Assembly: GCA_902767015.1 (NCBI GenBank)
Contig: CACXFV010000090.1
Span: forward strand, 1 to 51,180
From: an uncultured Lachnospiraceae bacterium
GTDB lineage: Bacteria; Bacillota; Clostridia; Lachnospirales; Lachnospiraceae
Length of the DNA stretch: 51,180 nt
Direction: 5' to 3'
This document shows positions 43,773 through 51,180 of this stretch, one piece after another. The position numbers and the translations under genes are program-made. The notes beneath the pieces are model-generated. The model was not told where the DNA came from and did not search any database. It saw only the letters and a program-made list of their open reading frames with translations. Position 1 is the stretch's first letter. Each line of letters begins with the position of its first letter.

Positions 43773-44258
43773 TTATTTGTTATTGATATAATTAATCAAG
43801 CCCTCTGCTTTAATAATCTTCTGCATAAACTCCGGAAATGCCTGACCTTTATATTCCGTTCCTTTTGTTTTGTCATAAATCATGCCGCTGTCAAAATCAA
43901 TCTCCACCTCATCCCCGGCATCAATATCCTTTGCAGCCTCCGGACACTCAATAATCGGAAGCCCTATATTGATGGCATTTCTGTAAAAAATTCTGGCAAA
44001 GGTCTCTGCTATGACACAGCTGACACCTGATGCCTTGATGGCAATCGGTGCATGCTCTCTCGATGAGCCACATCCAAAATTCTTATTCGCAACTATGATA
44101 TCTCCTTTATTCACTTTCTTTGCAAAATCGATATCAATGTCCTCCATACAGTGCTTCGCAAGCTCAGACGGATCCGGCACATTCAGATATCTTGCCGGAA
44201 TAATTACGTCTGTGTCAACATTATCACCATACTTATATACTTTTCCTAATGCTTTCAT
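43773..44258 (-). CDS. leuD: 3-isopropylmalate dehydratase small subunit
   Basis: Swivel subunit for isopropylmalate isomerisation in leucine synthesis. 161 residues, the short class, with the LeuD loop [13 protein letters not shown]. It lies 49 bp downstream of leuC and completes the heterodimer. leuA and leuB are not in the window. Confidence 0.95.
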   Translation of the reverse strand: MKALGKVYKYGDNVDTDVIIPARYLNVPDPSELAKHCMEDIDIDFAKKVNKGDIIVANKNFGCGSSREHAPIAIKASGVSCVIAETFARIFYRNAINIGLPIIECPEAAKDIDAGDEVEIDFDSGMIYDKTKGTEYKGQAFPEFMQKIIKAEGLINYINNK

Positions 44259-44307
44259 ATTATTTACCTTGTCTGTCCTTTCCTCATATTATTTTACTGC
44301 AATATCC

Positions 44308-45588
44308 TTACATCTGAAGTCCCAGTTCTTCCGGACCTGATATCTTACCTGTAACAGCACTTGCTGCTGCCACATAAGGGCTTGCAAGATATACCTCTGA
44401 TTCCGGGTCTCCCATTCTTCCCACAAAATTTCTGTTGGTGGTGGCAACGGCTCTCTCTCCCTTGGCAAGAATACCCATATGCCCACCAAGACAAGGTCCA
44501 CAGGTAGGGGTACTGACAGCAGCACCTGCTTTAATAAATGTCGTCAGAAGTCCTTCCTCCAATGCCTGAAGATACACTGCCTGTGTAGCAGGAATCACAA
44601 TGGTTCTCACACCTTTTGCCACTTTTCTGCCTTCCATGACCTTTGCTGCTGCTCTTAAATCTGAAATACGACCATTCGTACAAGAACCAATCACTACCTG
44701 ATCAATCTTTACCTCCGGCTCCGCATTAATCTGGTCGATGGTTCTTGTATTCTCCGGAAGATGCGGATAAGAAACGGTAGGTCTCAGACTACTTAAATCA
44801 ATCGTATATTCTGCCTCATACTCAGCATCGGCATCAGCCTCATATACTGTATATTCCTTAGCAGAGTGCTCCTTCATATACGCTATGGCAAGGTCATCAA
44901 CAGGGAAAATTCCATTTTTTCCACCTGCCTCGATTGCCATATTAGTCATCGCAAATCGGTCATCCATACCCAGATATGCTATACCGTCTCCCACAAATTC
45001 CATGGATTTATACAGTGCACCATCCACTCCTATCATTCCTATAATATGTAATATAATATCCTTGCCTGTTATCCATGGGGCCGGCTTACCTGTCAGCACA
45101 AACTTAATGGCAGACGGAACCTTGAACCAGGCTTTACCGGTTGCCATACCGGCTGCCATATCCGTACTTCCCACACCGGTAGAAAATGCTCCCAGCGCAC
45201 CGTAAGTACAGGTATGTGAATCAGCTCCTATCACAACATCACCTGCCACTACCAATCCTTTTTCCGGTAAAAGGGCATGCTCTATGCCCACTTCACCCGT
45301 CTCAAAAAAGTTGGTAATCTGGTTGGAACAGGCAAATTCCTTCGCACACTTGCAAAGCTCTGCAGATTTTATATCTTTATTCGGTGTAAAATGATCCAGC
45401 ACAATGGCTATTTTGTCTTTATCAAATACACCGTCAACATGCATTTTCTTCATTTCTCCTATGGCAACAGGAGAAGTCACATCATTTCCCAGAACTAAAT
45501 CAAGATCAGCCTCTATTAACTGCCCTGCCTCCACACTCGCAAGTCCGGCATGAGCCGCCAATATCTTCTGTGTCATCGTCATTCCCAT
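44308..45588 (-). CDS. leuC: 3-isopropylmalate dehydratase large subunit
   Basis: 426 residues, the shorter class found in clostridia and archaea. 4Fe-4S ligands are visible in [16 protein letters not shown] and [11 protein letters not shown], with [15 protein letters not shown] earlier. ATG at 45588 lies eight bases after AAGGAGG; the open frame reaches an earlier ATG-like codon at 45609 without a site. A separate promoter drives leuCD. Confidence 0.95.
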   Translation of the reverse strand: MGMTMTQKILAAHAGLASVEAGQLIEADLDLVLGNDVTSPVAIGEMKKMHVDGVFDKDKIAIVLDHFTPNKDIKSAELCKCAKEFACSNQITNFFETGEVGIEHALLPEKGLVVAGDVVIGADSHTCTYGALGAFSTGVGSTDMAAGMATGKAWFKVPSAIKFVLTGKPAPWITGKDIILHIIGMIGVDGALYKSMEFVGDGIAYLGMDDRFAMTNMAIEAGGKNGIFPVDDLAIAYMKEHSAKEYTVYEADADAEYEAEYTIDLSSLRPTVSYPHLPENTRTIDQINAEPEVKIDQVVIGSCTNGRISDLRAAAKVMEGRKVAKGVRTIVIPATQAVYLQALEEGLLTTFIKAGAAVSTPTCGPCLGGHMGILAKGERAVATTNRNFVGRMGDPESEVYLASPYVAAASAVTGKISGPEELGLQM

Positions 45589-45650
45589 GATTTTAAGCCT
45601 CCTTAGCATCTAATACAATCCATATTGATTCGATATTTTTCCATCTGTCA

Positions 45651-45679
45651 ATCATACCATTAAAATGCTGTAAAAGCAA
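45651..45679 (-). promoter_or_regulatory. leuCD promoter
   Basis: Minus strand TTGCTT (45674-45679), 17-bp spacer, TATGAT (45651-45656), about 60 bases before the leuC ATG. No T-box or leader peptide is visible in between. Confidence 0.7.
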
Positions 45680-45717
45680 TCAGTTTTCTACAAAAACAAA
45701 AAACTACCGTTGCCATC

Positions 45718-48099
45718 TCACTCAAATGTAATCGTATCCTTCACCACAAAATCCGTAAGACTAATGGCTGAAATTCCCTTATTTCTTGTCACAATATAAA
45801 GATAATCGCCAATATAGAGTCCCCTGTAAACACTGTCATAATAACACTCTGAGGTATCACTGTTTTCAAAATAATCCGTATAATTATAGTCAAGCTCCCG
45901 GCTGATTGCCCCATCTTTTACGGAAAACAGGCTGTAGATACTTTTATACTCATAGAAATCTTCGATTTCATCCACATCATACCATGATAAATTAACGCCC
46001 ACAAATGACTTTTCCGGAGCCACCATCATATTTTTATAATTATATTCATCATAACTGTTCTTTCCTTCAATCACTAATTTTGTGATTTCATTCAATTCTT
46101 CATCCTCTCCGGTATCATACAGGGCTATCTTAAATCCCACTGCTCTGCCCTGTTCTGTTGCTTCCACGCCGATACCCAGCAGAGTATCTTCACTCCATTG
46201 ATGAAGATATCCGGAATATCCGGTCATTTCAAGCTCTCCGGTAATCACCGGATGATTCACATCAGACAAATCCACAACAAACAGTGGATCCATCTGACGG
46301 AAGGTTACAAAATAACCCTTATCACCCGAAAATCTTGCAGAATATATTCTCTCATTTTTTGCAATATTCTCGATTTTTCCGCAAGTGTTTAAATTTTCGT
46401 CAAGAATATATAACGCATTGTATTCCTCAATGTTGCTATATCGCTCCCACAGCTCCCATATTCCTTTATCGTAGTCATCGAACCCATCTTCGGATTTAAA
46501 CTCATTCTCATACTCGGCATAATCGAGATAATTATCATCTGTGACGGTTGATACAAGCCTTAAGTATCCATTATATTCATCAAGTGAAAACTGGTTCAGA
46601 ATACTTCCCTTAACAACTCCCGCCGCACTCGGCTCTATATTTCCATTACTATAGCCAAATTTATATATTTTAGTACTTTGCATTCTATGCACCATTTTTA
46701 TTCCATCATCATTCACGTATTTGGTTTCCTCATAATTTCCATAACTTGGAAAAGTATAGATATAATTCTCACTCACATACAGTTCACTGTAATCACTTAA
46801 TATGGCGCTGTTATCAGTCAGCATAATTCCATCATCATTAATCTCAAATGCTGTAATAATGACATAGTTACTAATCTCTGTATCTCCCTCCGGAAGATAA
46901 ACATCACTATAAGCAATTTCTTCTCCATCAACTTTAGGCAGCAGTTCCTCCTCATATTCAATAGCATCTTCCAAATCATTTATTTCATAGACAATATCAC
47001 TAATTCCCTTTTCCGTCACCACATACAGATATTTTCCTGACATTCTTGAAGATGTCATAAATCCGTCTATCCTGTGAACATCTACCAGCTTCGGATTATC
47101 AAGATCTGAAAGGTCATACTGAAGAATCACATTATATTCCTCGCCCCTGTCATAAAAATTGTAATAATCATAATAATCAAAATCATCATAATCAATATCA
47201 TTGTGTTCTTTATCTCTGTTATCTTGATAGACGTAACCGTCTACTAAAGAAATCAAGGTTCCCTCAGTTACATACACCTCTGAATCATAGAATGAAACTG
47301 CATATTCTTCATCAGAATGTCCGGGCAATGATGAAAAATATGATTTTATATCAGCTTCCAAATTAATATCAGATACAACACGCATATTTTCACCATCAAC
47401 AGCCGTCACTTTTATTTCACTATTTTGATATACCGAATATATATTTTTTCCATCTGTGATAACTGTGTCCGGTTCCTTTACCCCCTCCACCTGATCATTG
47501 TTTTTATAGTAGTCACCATCATCAGAAGATGTATTTTCTGTCAAATGATTACTGTTGTCACCTTTCTGATTGGAATCAAATGATATTCTATTATCATCAG
47601 ACGGAGAATCGCTTTCAGTGACCATACCGTCAGCAGTATTCATTGCCATCTCTTCATCAAAAATGGCACCCTTTGAGCCAAGATAGTGTGCTTTCGATGA
47701 GTTAAGGATGGTCTTTAGGATTTCTTCCTTACCGGATGCACTCTTAACATTGTTTGTTCCCTCCCCTGCCATCATCAGCCTTTGATCAGATTTCTCTTCT
47801 TCATTATCAAACCGCTTTACCTTCACAATATTCTCTTTGTTAATTCCCCTGTCATAAACAATTTTTGCAGTAAATATACCAAGTGAAGCCGCCATCAGGG
47901 TACCACCCGTCACAAGGCTTCTGTAAATCCATTTTCTTCTATTGCTGTTCTTTTTACCACTTTGTTTTTGCTCTGTCATATTGTTATTCTGTATATTATT
48001 TTCAATTTTCTGCATCATATTGTCCGGTCTGACTGATTCAGGAATTTCAATATTTTGTGCTTCCTGATTAAGCATATCAAAAATCTCTTCATCATTCAT
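45718..48099 (-). CDS. Membrane beta-propeller protein, likely anti-sigma partner
   Basis: 793 residues. A short acidic cytoplasmic segment (about 1-58; NIEIPESVRPDNMMQKIE resembles the sigma-binding start of several clostridial anti-sigma factors), one transmembrane segment (about 60-82), then a large extracellular region with repeated Asp/Tyr-rich strands typical of the Beta_propel (PF09826) family. It begins 39 bp after the sigma factor gene, whose product it would bind; the propeller would sense an outside signal. ATG at 48099 is nine bases after GGAGG. Anti-sigma function is inferred from location. Confidence 0.8.
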   Translation of the reverse strand: MNDEEIFDMLNQEAQNIEIPESVRPDNMMQKIENNIQNNNMTEQKQSGKKNSNRRKWIYRSLVTGGTLMAASLGIFTAKIVYDRGINKENIVKVKRFDNEEEKSDQRLMMAGEGTNNVKSASGKEEILKTILNSSKAHYLGSKGAIFDEEMAMNTADGMVTESDSPSDDNRISFDSNQKGDNSNHLTENTSSDDGDYYKNNDQVEGVKEPDTVITDGKNIYSVYQNSEIKVTAVDGENMRVVSDINLEADIKSYFSSLPGHSDEEYAVSFYDSEVYVTEGTLISLVDGYVYQDNRDKEHNDIDYDDFDYYDYYNFYDRGEEYNVILQYDLSDLDNPKLVDVHRIDGFMTSSRMSGKYLYVVTEKGISDIVYEINDLEDAIEYEEELLPKVDGEEIAYSDVYLPEGDTEISNYVIITAFEINDDGIMLTDNSAILSDYSELYVSENYIYTFPSYGNYEETKYVNDDGIKMVHRMQSTKIYKFGYSNGNIEPSAAGVVKGSILNQFSLDEYNGYLRLVSTVTDDNYLDYAEYENEFKSEDGFDDYDKGIWELWERYSNIEEYNALYILDENLNTCGKIENIAKNERIYSARFSGDKGYFVTFRQMDPLFVVDLSDVNHPVITGELEMTGYSGYLHQWSEDTLLGIGVEATEQGRAVGFKIALYDTGEDEELNEITKLVIEGKNSYDEYNYKNMMVAPEKSFVGVNLSWYDVDEIEDFYEYKSIYSLFSVKDGAISRELDYNYTDYFENSDTSECYYDSVYRGLYIGDYLYIVTRNKGISAISLTDFVVKDTITFE

Positions 48100-48138
48100 T
48101 TTCGTCAACCTCCATTTCCTATTATCAAATTAATATCA

Positions 48139-48669
48139 CTATCTTATCTCTAATTTTTTCTTAATCTTTGTAAGTGAGCGTTTTAACTTTGAGCGTGCGG
48201 TAGATGGTTTCATATTCAGTATCCTTCCCACTTCATCACTACTATAGCCGCCAATCACGGATAAAACGATTACTTCCCTTTCCTCCTGTTTAAGCTTTCC
48301 CAGTGCTCTCTCAATGTCATACTGCTGTTCCAGATCCGTCTCCCGCTGACTTAAGTGCAGTTCTGTCTTCTCATCATCAATGGAGACATTCTTCCTAATG
48401 TACTGCTTTCTCATTCTCCTGCACTTATTAGCCAGAATTTTAAACGACCACTGTTTAAAAGCGGCTGCATTTCTTAAATGCTTCAGACCCGTGTAAATGT
48501 CCATAACGGCATCACTCACCACATCCTCTGCATCATGCACATCTCCCAGCATAAAATAGGCATATCGATACATTTCTTTATAAATACATTCATAAATTTT
48601 TGAAAAGGCACTTAAATCGCCACTGACCGCCTGTTCTACCCACAACTCCTGTATTTTCAAAACTTTCAC
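48139..48669 (-). CDS. RNA polymerase sigma-70 family factor (ECF-like)
   Basis: 176 residues. Region 2 (MYRYAYFMLGDVHDAEDVVS) recognises the -10 and melts DNA; region 4 (REVIVLSVIGGYSSDEVGRI, RSKLKRSLTKIKKKL) reads the -35. No region 3, as in ECF factors. The start may be a GTG at 48669 or a TTG three codons later, which has better spacing from AGGA. Partner and regulator is likely the downstream propeller protein. A TTGCAA/TACACT pair (18 bp apart) upstream is a weak promoter candidate. Confidence 0.9.
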   Translation of the reverse strand: MKVLKIQELWVEQAVSGDLSAFSKIYECIYKEMYRYAYFMLGDVHDAEDVVSDAVMDIYTGLKHLRNAAAFKQWSFKILANKCRRMRKQYIRKNVSIDDEKTELHLSQRETDLEQQYDIERALGKLKQEEREVIVLSVIGGYSSDEVGRILNMKPSTARSKLKRSLTKIKKKLEIR

Positions 48670-48752
48670 TTCCTATCTTCATATAGCTAATACTTTATAA
48701 GTGTACTAATCTGAGAATATTGTTGCAAAAAATTGTTATGATTAATTAAAAA

Positions 48753-48784
48753 CTGCCGCTCTGACTTGAATCACAGCGGCAGTA
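48753..48784 (-). terminator. Terminator downstream of the small hypothetical gene
   Basis: Perfect 9-bp stem ACTGCCGCT/AGCGGCAGT, 14-base loop, followed on the minus strand by TTTTAATTAATC. Confidence 0.8.
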
Positions 48785-48799
48785 TCATCCAACAAAACT

Positions 48800-49021
48800 T
48801 TATTTTATATAGTTTTTAAATACTTTCTTATATTCTTCAATCTTTAAAGATAACTTTTCATAGTCCTTATCGCCTATCTTTCCATTTTCCTTAAATTCAT
48901 TGATGACATCTATATACTCAAGATATGACTTATATGCTGTATCTTTATAATTATTCGACAAGTTGAGCTTAATCTCAGCTTCCTTCTCTTCAATCCTCTT
49001 CTTTGTCTTGCCTAGCAGCAT
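48800..49021 (-). CDS. Small hypothetical protein, helical and charged
   Basis: About 73 residues, not recognised. The sequence is Lys/Glu-rich with heptad-like spacing (KTKKRIEEKEAEIKLNLSNN, YIDVINEFKENGKI, YEKLSLKIEEYKKVFKNYIK), suggesting a helical bundle or coiled coil, and has no membrane segment. The preferred ATG at 49021 lies after GAGGTG; a GTG at 49033 is an alternative. Being between a terminator and ilvC, it may be an independent small gene or the last of the ilv operon. Confidence 0.6.
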   Translation of the reverse strand: MLLGKTKKRIEEKEAEIKLNLSNNYKDTAYKSYLEYIDVINEFKENGKIGDKDYEKLSLKIEEYKKVFKNYIK

Positions 49022-49064
49022 ACGACTCTTCACCTCGATTTAATAAAGTTTTATTCATCAGAAA

Positions 49065-50111
<1,047 letters not shown>

Positions 50112-50208
50112 TTAAAAAATTAATAATATTATTTGTTAATCTCATCATGAAATATTCATATATGAGTATTAATGCACACGATAATTCAATGCTATTCATC
50201 GTCAGCCA

Positions 50209-50715
50209 TTATTCCAGCTCACCCTCAAGCATATTATAATTACCTCTGGTAAGTCCCGTAATACCTGTCCTTACAAGCTCCTTCACTTCAAATCCTTCCA
50301 ACAGACCGATAAAGGCATCTAACTTCTGCTGATTACCTGTGAGCTCAATCATCAGAGAATCTGTGGACACATCTACTATCTTGGCTCTGAATATATCCGT
50401 CACTGCAAGCACCTGCTGTCTCTGTGAAGCATCTACGACTACCTTACACAGAATCAGCTCTCTGCAGACAGAAGCGCCATCCTTCAGCTCTATAATCTCC
50501 TTCACTTCCACCAACTTGGCAAGCTGCTTATGTATCTGCTCTAATACCTCATCCTCACCGCTTACAACAATGGTCATCCGTGAACGACTGTTCTGCTCTG
50601 TCTCACTTACCGTAAGACTGTCAATATTATATCCTCTCCTTGCGAAAAGTCCTGAAACTCTCGATAACACACCGGCAGTATTCTCTACCAGTATTGATAA
50701 TACCATCTTTCTCAC
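50209..50715 (-). CDS. ilvN: Acetolactate synthase small (regulatory) subunit
   Basis: 168 residues: N-terminal ACT domain (LSILVENTAGVLSRVSGLFA) that binds valine, and the C-terminal ALS_ss_C domain. It stimulates and feedback-regulates the catalytic subunit, whose gene (ilvB) would normally be next to it but is absent between here and the window edge. A GTG start, eight bases after GAGG, is preferred to the ATG three codons later. Own promoter with a nearby inverted repeat. Confidence 0.93.
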   Translation of the reverse strand: MRKMVLSILVENTAGVLSRVSGLFARRGYNIDSLTVSETEQNSRSRMTIVVSGEDEVLEQIHKQLAKLVEVKEIIELKDGASVCRELILCKVVVDASQRQQVLAVTDIFRAKIVDVSTDSLMIELTGNQQKLDAFIGLLEGFEVKELVRTGITGLTRGNYNMLEGELE

Positions 50716-50765
50716 GCAAAAAACCTCATTTCTGTATAAATTATATGGTTACACATAATAAAATA

Positions 50766-50821
50766 ATCATAGCACAATTCACTATTTTGTCAAGTGTTTA
50801 TCCTATCGTTACAGGATAAAC
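50766..50821 (-). promoter_or_regulatory. ilvN promoter with an upstream inverted repeat
   Basis: Minus strand TTGACA (50788-50793), 16-bp spacer, TATGAT (50766-50771). GTTTATCCT at 50796-50804 and AGGATAAAC at 50813-50821 form a 9-bp inverted repeat directly upstream of the -35, in an activator-site position. No attenuator or T-box is visible. Confidence 0.65.
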
Positions 50822-50901
50822 TTATCAACTTCACCTTGGTGCCTGACATTGACATTTGGTTTCCTCATCTGTTCAGCCCGAAACCGGATTACGTTATTAA
50901 T

Positions 50902-50934
50902 GACTACGCAGGCTGACTGTTAGCCTGCGTAGTC
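50902..50934. terminator. Strong hairpin, probable transcription terminator
   Basis: Perfect 13-bp stem GACTACGCAGGCT (50902-50914) with AGCCTGCGTAGTC (50922-50934), 7-base loop. On the plus strand TGATTTTCTT follows, on the minus strand ATTAATAA; the plus direction looks more terminator-like, but no plus-strand gene precedes it in this window. Confidence 0.6.
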
Positions 50935-50976
50935 TGATTTTCTTATCAGCTCTGTTATATTCTTTTTAAGTTCCTT

Positions 50977-51087
50977 TTAATTTTTCCTGATCTCCGCAAC
51001 CAGTCCCGCATCAAACTGCGCCAATGGATTATTTTCCCATTTATATCGCAAGCCTTGCACGAGATAGTTCCTGCTAAATTTTGTATT
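50977..51087 (-). pseudogene. Possible gene fragment with coding-like sequence
   Basis: A frame of 36 codons without a start codon, ending in TAA, reads protein-like (LVQGLRYKWENNPLAQFDAG then LVAEIRKN). It lies between the ilvN promoter and the CTGA repeat and is interrupted upstream by a TAG at 51088-51090. It may be the tail of a decayed gene; not recognised. The rest of the 465-bp region 50716-51180 holds the ilvN promoter, the strong hairpin and the repeat. Confidence 0.25.
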
Positions 51088-51103
51088 CTACCTAATCCAT
51101 GGG

Positions 51104-51180
51104 CTGACTGACTGACTGACTGACTGACTGACTGACTGACTGACTGACTGACTGACTGACTGACTGACTGACTGACTGAC
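51104..51180. repeat. CTGA tetranucleotide microsatellite, truncated by window edge
   Basis: Nineteen perfect CTGA units plus one base run to the window end, with no interruption. On the minus strand the repeat has no stop codon in any frame (repeating Val-Ser-Gln-Ser), and one frame stays open to 50955 while the two others stop soon after the array. Such long tetranucleotide tracts change length by slippage; assembly artefact at a contig end is also possible. Confidence 0.9.

Noticed and set aside
50716..50901. T-box or amino-acid attenuator leader for ilvN
   Set aside because: The predicted transcript leader is only about 45 bases with no T-box core, leader peptide or terminator between promoter and start codon.

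Overview
The window is a stretch of low-to-moderate GC chromosome from an anaerobic Firmicute, most likely a Lachnospiraceae (Clostridium cluster XIVa) gut bacterium. The evidence is the gene repertoire and style: an NfeD-SPFH pair, VTC/DUF4956/Cthe_2159-type surface cassette, SleB-type cell wall hydrolases, type III pantothenate kinase, cobalamin riboswitch, strong AGGAGG ribosome binding sites and family-typical small hypotheticals. The species is not assigned. Nearly all genes lie on the minus strand; the exceptions are arcC, a CheY/CheX-like pair and one AP2-like gene. No rRNA, tRNA, CRISPR array, prophage or intact insertion sequence was recognised.

Layout (high to low coordinates is the direction of transcription for minus-strand genes). 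1-4.1 kb: lysS (cut by the window edge), greA, dusB and coaX, with a 29-bp tandem repeat between dusB and greA. 4.2-6 kb: two small conserved hypotheticals and argF. 6.1-10 kb: a lipoprotein, SPFH/NfeD operon, and an SH3/cell-wall-hydrolase whose leader carries three TGTAAC repeats like WalR sites. 10.3-15.8 kb: a TrmH-type rRNA methylase, pfkA and dnaE. 15.8-21.8 kb: a five-gene operon led by a cobalamin riboswitch with a terminator: a cell-surface CbiK-like chelatase lipoprotein, a two-repeat lipoprotein and a BtuFCD/FecBCD-type ABC importer. 21.9-30.5 kb: divergent arcC, then patatin, a GlmU-like beta-helix protein, glmS, topoisomerase III, a MITE-like palindrome, an HD nucleotidase and galM.

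30.6-38.1 kb is a seven-gene operon and the most interesting part: a canonical response regulator and histidine kinase, then a second regulator/kinase pair in which the kinase has Asn in place of the phospho-accepting His and the receiver has lost its switch Thr and Lys, followed by a VTC-domain protein, a DUF4956 membrane protein and a Cthe_2159-like beta-helix lipoprotein. The layout suggests a signalling-controlled cell-surface system with a built-in pseudo-two-component module.

38.3-51.2 kb: a CheY plus MshEN/CheX-like protein pair, thrC, a second cell wall hydrolase, a protein with two AP2-like DNA-binding domains around a degenerate HNH core behind a structured leader, leuCD, a sigma factor with a membrane beta-propeller partner, ilvC and ilvN. 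The window ends in an uninterrupted CTGA tetranucleotide repeat that continues beyond its edge.
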